Origin: an uncultured Selenomonadales bacterium
Lineage (GTDB): Bacteria; Bacillota; Negativicutes; Selenomonadales; Selenomonadaceae
Assembly: GCA_947165145.1 (NCBI GenBank)
Contig: CAMUZG010000015.1
Coordinates: 1-54,139, forward strand
Direction of reading: 5' to 3'
DNA: 54,139 bases
Below are positions 1-7,729 of this stretch, one piece after another (position 1 is the first letter of the stretch; each line of letters starts with the position of its first letter). The translations under genes were made by a program, and so were the position numbers. The notes below the pieces were generated by a model. It was not told the DNA's origin. It did no database searches and worked only from the letters and a program-made list of their open reading frames with translations.

Positions 1-100
1 CGCAACCTCGATGATTCAGGAAGCTCCCGCCTCTTCAGGCGGCGAGTAGTTCACTGGCGATGGATTAGAAATGACTTGGAACGCGGCTATGAACTTTGAA

Positions 101-149
101 CAGTCGCAACGTTGAATCGCGACATCTGGGTCAAGCGTCACGCTTGCAC
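101..149 (+). repeat. Palindromic dispersed repeat, copy A
   Basis: A unit of about 48 bp starting with CGCAACGTTGAATCGC and ending in a hairpin with arms CAAGCGT and ACGCTTG around a single C (132-146). Related units lie at 32765-32812, 33691-33735, 41781-41813 and 42144-42176. This copy differs in the hairpin: one extra base in the left arm is matched by its partner in the right arm, so pairing is kept. It lies just upstream of the tlyA start. The first 181 bases of the window hold no other gene that I can support. Confidence 0.75.
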
Positions 150-181
150 GAAATAATTTTCGGATTCTTGATGGTGGTAGA

Positions 182-973
182 ATGAAACAAAGACTCGACG
201 TGCTCTTGTTTGAAAAAAATTTTTTCGACAGCCGCGCCCGCGCCAAAGCAATGATTATGGCGGGCAAAATTCTCGTCGACGGTCAAAAAATCGACAAGGC
301 GGGAACACTCGTCGCGGAAGATGCTCAAATTCGCGTGCTCGGCGAGGAAATGCCTTTCGTCAGTCGCGGCGGTCTCAAACTTCAAAAAGCTCTCGACGTG
401 TTCAAAATTATTTTGAGCGGACGAATTGCGATTGATGTCGGCGCATCGACGGGCGGCTTTACCGATTGCATGTTGCAACACGGCGCGAAGAAAGTTTACG
501 CTATCGACGTCGGCTACGGTCAACTCGCGTGGAAACTGCGCAGTAATGTCCAAGTCGTCAACATGGAGCGCACGAACATTCGCAACGTCACGCGTCAAGA
601 TTTTCTCGACGAGCCGGACTTCGCGTCAATCGACGTGGCGTTCATCTCGCTGGAAAAAGTTTTGCCGATTGTCTTCGACGTGCTGAGCGATTCTGGTGAA
701 GTCGTCGCGCTGATTAAGCCGCAATTCGAGGCGGGTCGCGAACACGTCGGCAAACACGGTGTCGTCCGTGACAAAAAAATTCACGTAGCGGTCATTGAAC
801 GTATCTTGAACTTCGCAACGGAGCTCGGCTTTGCTGTCAACGGCTTGAGTTTTTCGCCCGTCAAAGGTCCCGAAGGCAACATCGAGTATTTGGCGCACCT
901 TGCGAAAAATTCTGCGGCGGTGGACGTCGATATTTTATCTGTGGTTAATTCGGCACATGGAGAACTTGACTAA
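182..973 (+). CDS. tlyA: TlyA-family rRNA 2'-O-methyltransferase
   Basis: A 263-residue protein of the TlyA/YqxC family. Known members are S4-domain plus SAM-dependent methyltransferase proteins that act on rRNA (2'-O-methylation of cytidines in Mycobacterium); some are called hemolysins. The N-terminal S4 RNA-binding domain covers about residues 1-60. The hallmark SRGGLKL at 61-67 is followed by the SAM-binding motif DVGASTGGFTD at 85-95, and a later segment contains ALIKPQFE. Length is normal. The ATG at 182 follows a GGTGGT stretch. The stop TAA overlaps the ATG of nadK (TAATG), a usual neighbour in Firmicutes, so translation is probably coupled. Family assignment is secure; the exact rRNA target here is inferred. 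Confidence 0.93.
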   Translation: MKQRLDVLLFEKNFFDSRARAKAMIMAGKILVDGQKIDKAGTLVAEDAQIRVLGEEMPFVSRGGLKLQKALDVFKIILSGRIAIDVGASTGGFTDCMLQHGAKKVYAIDVGYGQLAWKLRSNVQVVNMERTNIRNVTRQDFLDEPDFASIDVAFISLEKVLPIVFDVLSDSGEVVALIKPQFEAGREHVGKHGVVRDKKIHVAVIERILNFATELGFAVNGLSFSPVKGPEGNIEYLAHLAKNSAAVDVDILSVVNSAHGELD

Positions 974-1872
974 TGGCGAGACAAAACGTTTTCGGCACGG
1001 TGTTCGGTGTCGACGCCGGCATGATGCAGTTGGCGGTTTTCCCGAACATGAGCAAGCGGCGGGCAGGCGAAATCGTCGACCGCATTTTTAATTTCTATCA
1101 CAACAAGGACGTGCGATTGGTTATGCCCGCGACCGAAGCTCGTCAATTCCGCAAAGAGGAATACGGTCTGCCCTGCGTCGAACGCGTTCACGTTGACATG
1201 GCGTTGAGTATCGGCGGCGACGGAACTTTGCTCGGCGTCTGCAGAAGATTCGGCAACCAAGGCGTCCCCGTCTGCGGCATCAATCTCGGCACGTTGGGAT
1301 TTCTCGCTGACATTGAACCCCGCGAACTTGAAAGTCGTCTTGCAAAAATTTTGGCGGGTCAATATCGCGTCGAACAACGATTGCTTTTGAGCGGCTACGT
1401 TCGCAACGAACTCGGCGAAAAATTTCTCGGCAACGCAATCAACGACGTGGTCATCACGAAAAGCGGCGTCGCTCGCATGTTGCGACTCGGTCTATACGTC
1501 AACCAAACACACCTCATGGACTACAAAGCGGACGGAATCATCGTGTCAAGCCCGACCGGTTCAACGGCGTATTCATTGAGCGCGGGCGGTCCGATACTCA
1601 ATCCGATGATTCGCGCGTTGCTGTTAACGCCGATTTGTGCGCATACGTTCCAAATGCGACCGCTCGTTGTCAGTGAAGACGACGAAGTTTTAATCAAAGT
1701 TTCCGCCATGCAGGACGTTATCGTCACGCTCGACGGGCAGGTCAGTCACAAAGTTCAGCCCAACGACGAAATCATCGTCCGCAAAGCCAAAACGACCGCG
1801 CAGATTGTCAAGTTCGACGACAAAAATTATTACGACGTGCTCAAGGCAAAAATGTGGAGCGGCGGCAACTGA
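973..1872 (+). CDS. nadK: NAD kinase
   Basis: A 299-residue ATP-NAD kinase that makes NADP from NAD in the cytoplasm. The diagnostic GGDGT motif is at residues 81-85, the GNAIND segment near 153-158, and SSPTGSTAYSLSAGGP at about 192-207. The ATG at 973 overlaps the tlyA stop and has a GGAGA Shine-Dalgarno. Most homologues begin near the MMQLAVFPN segment, so an ATG at 1021 (283 residues) is an alternative, but no good ribosome site precedes it. The last 27 codons including the stop (1792-1872) form the start of a 159-bp segment that is perfectly duplicated immediately downstream. Confidence 0.95.
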   Translation: MARQNVFGTVFGVDAGMMQLAVFPNMSKRRAGEIVDRIFNFYHNKDVRLVMPATEARQFRKEEYGLPCVERVHVDMALSIGGDGTLLGVCRRFGNQGVPVCGINLGTLGFLADIEPRELESRLAKILAGQYRVEQRLLLSGYVRNELGEKFLGNAINDVVITKSGVARMLRLGLYVNQTHLMDYKADGIIVSSPTGSTAYSLSAGGPILNPMIRALLLTPICAHTFQMRPLVVSEDDEVLIKVSAMQDVIVTLDGQVSHKVQPNDEIIVRKAKTTAQIVKFDDKNYYDVLKAKMWSGGN

Positions 1873-2109
1873 ACGGAGGCAATCCCTTTGAGAGACGACA
1901 TTATCGGCAAGCTCACTGCGCAAATTAATGAGTTGCACTTTGCGGAGAATACGACCGCGCAGATTGTCAAGTTCGACGACAAAAATTATTACGACGTGCT
2001 CAAGGCAAAAATGTGGAGCGGCGGCAACTGAACGGAGGCAATCCCTTTGAGAGACGACATTATCGGCAAGCTCACTGCGCAAATTAATGAGTTGCACTTT
2101 GCGGAGAAT
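1792..2109. repeat. Perfect 159-bp tandem duplication
   Basis: Bases 1792-1950 and 1951-2109 are identical by eye. Each unit holds the last 27 codons of nadK including the stop, the 15-bp gap with the GGAGGCAAT ribosome site, and the first 21 codons of the next gene. 159 is a multiple of three, so the first copy of the downstream start runs in frame into the second copy of the nadK tail. Both flanking genes stay intact. The perfect identity points to a very recent event, or to an assembly artefact. Confidence 0.97.
1888..2031 (+). CDS. Chimeric 47-codon ORF created by the duplication
   Basis: The duplicated TTG start at 1888, with its own GGAGG ribosome site, opens a frame of 21 codons identical to the start of the downstream gene, joined at the duplication junction to the last 26 codons of nadK and its TGA. 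It has the same translation signals as the intact downstream gene, so it may be translated. A functional product is unlikely: it is probably a by-product of the duplication. Confidence 0.4.
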   Translation: MRDDIIGKLTAQINELHFAENTTAQIVKFDDKNYYDVLKAKMWSGGN

Positions 2110-2751
2110 TTGCCCGACGAAATTGACGGCTTCGCGGTGAAAAAAATCTGCGCGGCGGTCGAAGATAAATTTATTCTGTTCACATGCACGAACGAGGCGG
2201 CTCACTGCGCGTTGACGACGTACTTTCACGAAGAGACAATGGAATTCAAAGTAAGTCAACGAATCGGCTTGACGGAATTTTGTCTGACGAAATTTTTTAC
2301 GGAGGACTTCGCGCACTTCAAAGAGCTGATTGACGCTGAACTTAGCAACGTCTTGAAAAATCTGCGCAACATTCGCGACGGCAAGCTCAATCGTTTTCTG
2401 CGCGAAAAAAATCTCGACACGTGGGTTTACGGTTCGGAACTGCCCGACACGCTTGAAGGCTTTGAACTGTTCATCAAGCCCGCCGCGCCCGTCAGAGTCA
2501 CGAACGGTTCGTTCATCGTCATCAATTACGCCGACTTCAGCTTGAACAGCGACTTCGTTCTTTACTGCAACATTTACACCGACGAATTCAGCGGCGAGTC
2601 TCGAATCAACGGGGCACCGCACGTCACCTACGCTTTCGACGCCGTGACGCTCAACGAATTGGAAGACAAGCTCAAAAAAAATTTAGTCGATGAGTTGCGC
2701 GAAATTCGACGGCTCTCGACAAATACGATTTATGGAGGAATTCAACAATGA
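2047..2751 (+). CDS. Conserved-looking protein of unknown function
   Basis: A 234-residue soluble protein with no signal peptide or membrane segment. I do not recognise the family. It has two similar-sized halves; short motifs such as LPDEIDGF near residue 22 and [11 protein letters not shown] near 132 may reflect an internal duplication, but this is weak. The TTG at 2047 is chosen because GGAGG lies about 8 bases upstream; the segment 1888-1950 carries an extra copy of this start. The stop overlaps the ATG of the following chemoreceptor gene (ATGA), so the two are probably translationally coupled. The function could relate to the receptor, but nothing in the sequence proves it. Confidence 0.8.
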   Translation: MRDDIIGKLTAQINELHFAENLPDEIDGFAVKKICAAVEDKFILFTCTNEAAHCALTTYFHEETMEFKVSQRIGLTEFCLTKFFTEDFAHFKELIDAELSNVLKNLRNIRDGKLNRFLREKNLDTWVYGSELPDTLEGFELFIKPAAPVRVTNGSFIVINYADFSLNSDFVLYCNIYTDEFSGESRINGAPHVTYAFDAVTLNELEDKLKKNLVDELREIRRLSTNTIYGGIQQ

Positions 2752-4433
2752 GCTTGAAAACAAAATCAATTCTCGCGGTCAATGCGATTGTCATTGTCGC
2801 CTGCGTGCTCACTGGCGTTATCGGCTGTCTTCGCGCCGAAGAAGGCTTTGCACGCGCTTTGCAGATGAAAGCCGCCGCTGATGTTCAATCGCTGACCGAA
2901 ATTCTCAACAGCCGTTACGACGGCGATTGGTATCTGCAAGACGGAATTCTCTTCAAGGGCGATCAACAAATTGACGGTGTCAACGAAATCGTCGATTTTC
3001 TCAGCAACATTTGCAATGCAAAGGTCACGCTGTTCAACGGCTCAACTCGTGTCGCCACAACAGTCAAAGACGCCGCTGGCAATCGTCAAGTCGGCACCAA
3101 AGCTTCCGATACCGTCATCGACAACGTAATCAATCGCGGCAACTTTTTCGTCGGCAAAGCGTCCGTCATGGGCGAAGATCATTACGCCGCTTATCAGCCG
3201 CTCAAAGACACGTCGGGCAAGACAATCGGCATGTTATTCGTCGGTGTCAGTGTGCACGCGATGGACGACATTTTCCGCAATCTGATTCTGTCAATCGTGC
3301 TGGCGGTCGTTGTGATTGTAATTGTCTGTATATTAGCGTCGAACTTTTTTATCGGCAAAATGGTCGGGCAGCTTGACGAAGTCACCGCCGCAACGAAAAA
3401 AATTTCTTCGGGCAACCTGCGAATCAACGACCTTGAAATCAAATCGAAAGACGAACTCGGCACGCTTGCCGTCAGCGTCAACGATATGAAATTCCGCTTG
3501 AAAGCCCTGCTCACGAAGATTGCTGATTGTTCGGAACGCGTCGCGGCGTCGAGCGAGGAACTCACCGCCGGCACACAACAGACGAACGAATCGCTTGCCA
3601 TGGTTGCCGACAACATGACTGTCTTGACGAGTTGCACCGCTGAACAGGAACAGACTGTTCAGTTGCTTGAAGATGAAATTAACGACGTTCGCACCAAGAT
3701 TGACGGCTTGCGCGATAGTGCGGCTCAAATGTCGACTGCGGCTCAAGAGAGTGCGAATAACGCGGCAATCGGCAAATCGAAGGTCGACGCGGCAATCAAG
3801 CTTATGGAGAACATCGCTGAACAGGTCGACGAGTCCGCGCAGATTGTCGGCGAACTCGGCAAACGTTCCGACGAAATCGGGCAGATTGTCGAGACGATAA
3901 GCGGCATTGCTGGACAGACGAATTTGCTTGCGCTGAACGCGGCGATTGAAGCGTCGCACGCTGGCGAACACGGGCGCGGATTTGCAGTCGTCGCGGAGGA
4001 AGTTCGTAAGCTTGCCGAACAGTCGAGCATTGCGGCGGAGAACATCACCAAGCTTATCACCACGATTCAGCGCGACACCGATTCCGCCATCAAGTCAATT
4101 GAACAGAGCACGCAAAACGTCAAGAACGGTCGCGAAGCTGTAATTCAAACGGGCACGGCTTTTCGCAACATTGAAACGCATGTCGGGACTTTGACGGCGA
4201 ACGTTGCCGCAAGCGTGGAACATATCGGCGCGGTTGATTCGGGCAGCAAAGAAATTTTGACGGCGGTCACACGCGTCAGACAATTTGCGGTTAAGTCAAG
4301 CGAAAATGCGACTTCAGTCAGTGCCGCGACTCAACAACAATCCGCCACGATGCAGGAAGTTGCTGACGCAGGCAAAACGCTTGCTGAACTTGCCGACGAT
4401 TTGCGCGGTGAAGTTTCGCAGTTCAAACTTTAA
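2748..4433 (+). CDS. Methyl-accepting chemotaxis protein, single-Cache sensor
   Basis: A 561-residue transmembrane chemoreceptor. A first hydrophobic segment (about residues 8-28) is followed by an extracytoplasmic region to about 175 that looks like a single-Cache (sCache) ligand domain with the [14 protein letters not shown] ending typical of that fold. A second membrane segment covers about 178-203, then a HAMP linker to about 255. The long helical signalling domain contains the conserved hairpin tip with [13 protein letters not shown] and [18 protein letters not shown]. It would relay a small-molecule signal to CheA/CheW; the ligand cannot be read from sequence. The start overlaps the preceding unknown gene by four bases. 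A terminator follows at once, so it ends the tlyA-side transcription unit. Confidence 0.95.
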   Translation: MSLKTKSILAVNAIVIVACVLTGVIGCLRAEEGFARALQMKAAADVQSLTEILNSRYDGDWYLQDGILFKGDQQIDGVNEIVDFLSNICNAKVTLFNGSTRVATTVKDAAGNRQVGTKASDTVIDNVINRGNFFVGKASVMGEDHYAAYQPLKDTSGKTIGMLFVGVSVHAMDDIFRNLILSIVLAVVVIVIVCILASNFFIGKMVGQLDEVTAATKKISSGNLRINDLEIKSKDELGTLAVSVNDMKFRLKALLTKIADCSERVAASSEELTAGTQQTNESLAMVADNMTVLTSCTAEQEQTVQLLEDEINDVRTKIDGLRDSAAQMSTAAQESANNAAIGKSKVDAAIKLMENIAEQVDESAQIVGELGKRSDEIGQIVETISGIAGQTNLLALNAAIEASHAGEHGRGFAVVAEEVRKLAEQSSIAAENITKLITTIQRDTDSAIKSIEQSTQNVKNGREAVIQTGTAFRNIETHVGTLTANVAASVEHIGAVDSGSKEILTAVTRVRQFAVKSSENATSVSAATQQQSATMQEVADAGKTLAELADDLRGEVSQFKL

Positions 4434-4444
4434 GCAAAGGAAAA

Positions 4445-4483
4445 AGCCCGACGGTCGCAAAACCTTCGGGCTGTTATTTTTTT
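4445..4483. terminator. Bidirectional intrinsic terminator between mcp and ssrA
   Basis: A ten-pair stem AGCCCGACGG / CCTTCGGGCT with one mismatch and a TCGCAAAA loop is followed on the plus strand by GTTATTTTTTT and on the minus strand by a T run. It can end mcp transcription from the left and tmRNA transcription from the right. Confidence 0.85.
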
Positions 4484-4486
4484 AGT

Positions 4487-4861
4487 TGGTGGAGATGAGG
4501 AGAATCGAACTCCTGTCCGAAAATGATGCCGCAAGACTTTCTCCGAGCGCAGTCATTGATCGATTTCAGTCGTGCAAAGTTCAATGACAACCTTTGAACG
4601 ACCAAGCACTTTAGAATTTCCCGACGCTTTACAGTGCGCTCAAGCGTGGTATCCCGTTGTTGGCGTCGACTCCGACCTGACGGGAAGAATCAGTCGGGCG
4701 ACGTGGCGTTAAGCCGCCAGTGCGTACTCTTCGTTCGCAGTTATGTTTTTCAATCCGCGCACCTTTATAGGGTGCGAAGCATTCCGCTTGTTAAACCGGT
4801 TAACGGAGCCGGTGCTCGCTTATCAAACTTCATACATCCCCGTCGAAACCATTACATCCCC
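4487..4861 (-). ncRNA. ssrA: Transfer-messenger RNA (tmRNA)
   Basis: A one-piece tmRNA that rescues stalled ribosomes and tags nascent proteins. The 5' end GGGGATGTAATGGTTTCGAC pairs with CATCTCC before the encoded CCA; the 3' TPsi-like arm contains GGTTCGATTCTCC-type sequence. The message part at 4709-4738 encodes the tag ANEEYALAA and stops with TAA; the resume codon is GCG. The remaining internal part would form the pseudoknots. The length of 375 is normal. It has its own promoter, which overlaps the stop of the upstream DUF2156 gene. Confidence 0.97.
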
Positions 4862-4879
4862 TTTGTTGAAAGTTAAAAC

Positions 4880-4908
4880 AATTTACCACGCGGGAAAATT
4901 TTTGTCAA
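4880..4908 (-). promoter_or_regulatory. Sigma70-type promoter for ssrA
   Basis: On the minus strand a perfect TTGACA (4903-4908) and TAAATT (4880-4885) are separated by 17 bases. The tmRNA 5' end lies 18 bases after the -10 element. The TGA inside TTGACA is the stop codon of the upstream DUF2156 gene. Confidence 0.8.
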
Positions 4909-5810
4909 GCAAGCGTGGCGTCGAACTTCTCAATCAGCTTTATTGGACGGTAAGATTCTTTTGCCTGCCGCAAGCCGTCAATGCCCATGTCCTCTTCGCG
5001 ATTGACGAACGTCATATCGGACCACTCGTTGGCGACGAAACTTTGATTAATCGCGACGTAAATTCCGCGCACGTTTGAATCAGCCTTTTCGACGTGGATA
5101 ACCGCCGTGTCGGAATTGAGCCGCTCGCCGAATGTGAACGCCGCAACTTTGCCGCCAATCAGAATCGCGCCGCCCTTGAGTTTGAATTTGTCGAAGTGGT
5201 CAAAAATCTCGTGAATCGCCGCTTGCTCGTAACAAATGAACGGGTCGTCCGCGCGTTTATGATTTTCGTACCAAAGATTAAGTTGCTCACGACATTGCGG
5301 GATAATTTCTTCGGTTATCGGCCGATAAACGGCGTCGGGATATTCTTTGCGGAAGGCGTTGAGATGATTTTTTTTGCCGTGAAATTTTCTGCCGGAAAGA
5401 TTAATCAAATCGTGCGCGAGATAAACGTAGTCGAAGTTGTTGCGCTCGGCTGTAATGTTAAATTTCGCATGCGGATAATTCGCCAATTCGTCGGCAAAAA
5501 TTTTTTCCACGACGACGAACTTAAATTTTCTGTCACCGCGATTTTCTTCAGCCATGCGCAAAATTTTTGTGATAGCGTCCTGCATTTTTTCCTGCGAACA
5601 AATTGGTTGCCACGCCGCGAAAGTTTTATCGTCGGATGAAAAAATATACAGCACGTCGTCTTCGACCGCCCAAAGCGGATTGATTATCTTGCGCCACATG
5701 AAAAGATTCGTGAACGTGAACTCGGCGTTTTCGCAGTAGCGCGAGCCGAAAAATTTGTCGAACGTTTCTTTGTCGTTGCAAGTCAGTTTCCGTAAATTAA
5801 TATTGTCCAC
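4905..5810 (-). CDS. DUF2156 (phosphatidylglycerol lysyltransferase C-domain-like) protein
   Basis: A 301-residue cytosolic protein of the DUF2156 family, which has a double GNAT-like fold related to the catalytic domain of MprF-type lipid aminoacyltransferases. Family features seen: an N-terminal half with ENAEFTFTNLFMWR near residue 28, a KKNHLNAFRKEY segment near 145, and a C-terminal half with VRGIYVAINQSF and EEDMGIDGLRQAKESYRP. No membrane flippase domain is present, so it is the soluble stand-alone form, whose substrate is unknown. The start is uncertain: GTG at 5808-5810 lies only about one base after a GAGGAG ribosome site. It is monocistronic, and its stop is part of the ssrA -35 box. 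Confidence 0.85.
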   Translation of the reverse strand: MDNINLRKLTCNDKETFDKFFGSRYCENAEFTFTNLFMWRKIINPLWAVEDDVLYIFSSDDKTFAAWQPICSQEKMQDAITKILRMAEENRGDRKFKFVVVEKIFADELANYPHAKFNITAERNNFDYVYLAHDLINLSGRKFHGKKNHLNAFRKEYPDAVYRPITEEIIPQCREQLNLWYENHKRADDPFICYEQAAIHEIFDHFDKFKLKGGAILIGGKVAAFTFGERLNSDTAVIHVEKADSNVRGIYVAINQSFVANEWSDMTFVNREEDMGIDGLRQAKESYRPIKLIEKFDATLA

Positions 5811-5897
5811 TCTCCTCGATTAACAGTTCCGCAAATGAAAAGTAGTTGTGGTATCTAATTTTAGTTCACGAATGCATTAATGGCAACATGCTTCTAC

Positions 5898-6965
5898 TCA
5901 AATCAACTGTCTGATGTCGCTGACGAAGTTATTTAACGGTCGAACGTAATTTTTCATGCCCGGGTGCGCAGAACATTTCTTGTAAGTTTCGCTTGTGTCG
6001 GGCAGATAAAAGATTTGTCCCTGTTCACCAAGTCGAACGATTTTGTCGTCAGATAAATCTTTGTCGAACGTTATCAAATGCCAAAGCTCGCGGATTTTGA
6101 AATGCGACAACGTGCCCCTGTCGGCTTGACTCAACTGCTTCCAACGCTCCCGCAATGTCCGCTTGCAACTGATGCCGACAACCCAACCGTCACGACACTT
6201 AAACCATTTGTCAACCTCAATGTCTTGGTCGAAGTGGCTCGGCTCGTTCGTCGATTTAAATTCATAGTAATTGAAGATGAAATCCGCAACCGTCTCCAAT
6301 GATGCGCCGCCGCGAGCTTTTCGTTTCTGCCCGAGTCGACGCTCAAATTCTTGCACGAAAGCCGTCATCATCATGGCGTCATCAAGTTTGCTGTGAGAAA
6401 TTTTCAGAGACGACAAATTCCTCAAAAATTTTATAAAAGACTCGACGACGGAAGTACGTTCGGCGTCAAGACAACCTTTAATGCCCAAGCTGTCCCACGT
6501 TTCAATCAATAAAGCGATTTTTTCCTCGCCGAAAGTGTCGAGAATATTTTTAGCCGCCGTTTCGCAGAATTTTTTGTCATCGGAAGGAATGAGTGACAAC
6601 GCGTGATTAATCGGTGCGACAACATATTTCATCGCCACACAGAAAATAATAACGTCCTCGACTGTGCGAATGTCATTATCAAGCTGTTATACGAGATTAA
6701 GCGCAAGGACGTAAGTTTTGGTGCCCGGTCGCGCCAAATTTTTAATTTCGGTCAGCAAAGTATTTTTCATCAGCAAAAATTTTTCGTCGGCAGAAAGATT
6801 TTCTTGCGTCGACAAATTCTCCAACAGGGTGACGAGTTCAATCAGTTGCTGTTCTTTTAATTTGCCGGGTGCGCCGAATTGGTCAGTGTTCATCAAATAG
6901 CGGGAGAACCAATAAATGTTCTTGAACGGGCTTTTTTGAATTTGTGCGTGAATCGTTGAAACCAT
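5898..6965 (-). pseudogene. Type II restriction endonuclease, interrupted by an in-frame TAA
   Basis: Two minus-strand open frames, 6690-6965 and 5898-6686, lie in the same frame and are separated only by a TAA at 6687-6689. Reading through gives one 355-residue protein. Upstream it ends in KTYVLALNLV; downstream it continues with QLDNDIRTVEDVII. The gene follows and overlaps (by 83 bases) a DNA methyltransferase, so its likely role is the cognate restriction nuclease. A candidate nuclease core is YYEFKSTNEP with a later GISCKRTLRERW near the middle of the second part. ATG at 6963-6965 is chosen because GGAGGTG lies nine bases upstream. If the stop is real, the nuclease is inactive or made only by readthrough; restart at GTG 6636 would yield a truncated protein. 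Recognition sequence unknown. Confidence 0.75.
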
Positions 6966-7728
6966 TGCGCCAATCACCTCCGTCAATCCGAGTACGTGCC
7001 ATTTCGCAATATTTCAGTGACTTCTCAATCAAAATAAAATTTCTGCCGAATTTTTTCGCACAGACGCCTGTCGTGCCGGAACCTGCGAACGGGTCAAGGA
7101 TAATCGCTCCGGTCGTGCTCGAAACAATTTTGTCGATTAACTCTTCGGGAAACGGCGCAGGGTGAGGATTTTTCATCTCCTGCTTGACTTCCCAAACGTC
7201 GGTGAGTTTGTTCGCACCTTTCGCAAGCTTGAAAGCTTTGCCGCACAACAGATAAATTTGCTCGGTCGTCGGCAGAAAGTAGCCTGCGTTGAAATTTATC
7301 GCGCCGCTCCGCTTCCAAATGATGATTTGCCTCAACGGAAAGCCGCGCAGAATTTCGCCGCGATCTTCAAGCAAGCCGTTCTGCACGCGATTTTTGTTGT
7401 TGTAGAAAATTGCGCCGTCGTCCTTGATGAGCCTGCACATTTCAGCGACACACGTCCTTTGCCACGCGATATAATCGGCGTAGGGCATATTGTCGTCATA
7501 TTCGGCGTAACCTTCCTTGATAGCGGCGTTCTTCCACTTGCCGCAATTGGTATTGCGTTTCAAACCGTTGCCGGTGGAATTGAGCAGATTGTACGGCGGC
7601 GAAGTTATGACTATGTCAACGCACTTATCGGGCAAAGCTCTCATGACTGCAAGGCAATCGCCGTGAATGATTTTGTCTCGGCAACCGTCAAAATCGACAG
7701 CTCCGTTAAATTCAACAATCTCCGTCAT
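6883..7728 (-). CDS. DNA methyltransferase (beta-class N4/N6) of a type II system
   Basis: A 281-residue DNA methyltransferase. Motif IV TSPPYN is near residue 44, so the target is the exocyclic amino group of adenine or cytosine. The SAM-binding DPFAGSGTTG follows near residue 225, which gives the beta-class order (IV before I). It would protect host DNA against the nuclease encoded by the next, overlapping gene. The ATG at 7726-7728 begins one base after the purL stop, so the pair is appended to the purL transcript. A longer open frame reaches into purL, but those codons are the purL shadow. With the nuclease broken, this would be an orphan methylase. Confidence 0.92.
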   Translation of the reverse strand: MTEIVEFNGAVDFDGCRDKIIHGDCLAVMRALPDKCVDIVITSPPYNLLNSTGNGLKRNTNCGKWKNAAIKEGYAEYDDNMPYADYIAWQRTCVAEMCRLIKDDGAIFYNNKNRVQNGLLEDRGEILRGFPLRQIIIWKRSGAINFNAGYFLPTTEQIYLLCGKAFKLAKGANKLTDVWEVKQEMKNPHPAPFPEELIDKIVSSTTGAIILDPFAGSGTTGVCAKKFGRNFILIEKSLKYCEMARTRIDGGDWRNGFNDSRTNSKKPVQEHLLVLPLFDEH

Positions 7729-7729
7729 A

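Noticed and set aside
1690-2622. A 310-codon minus-strand open frame with an internal repeat
   Set aside because: It lies opposite nadK and the next gene; its internal repeat is just the 159-bp duplication read backwards, and there is no ribosome site.
5898-6638. The downstream half of the restriction nuclease as a separate gene starting at GTG
   Set aside because: No ribosome site precedes the GTG, and sense-looking codons continue in the same frame up to the TAA and beyond it; one interrupted gene explains both halves better.
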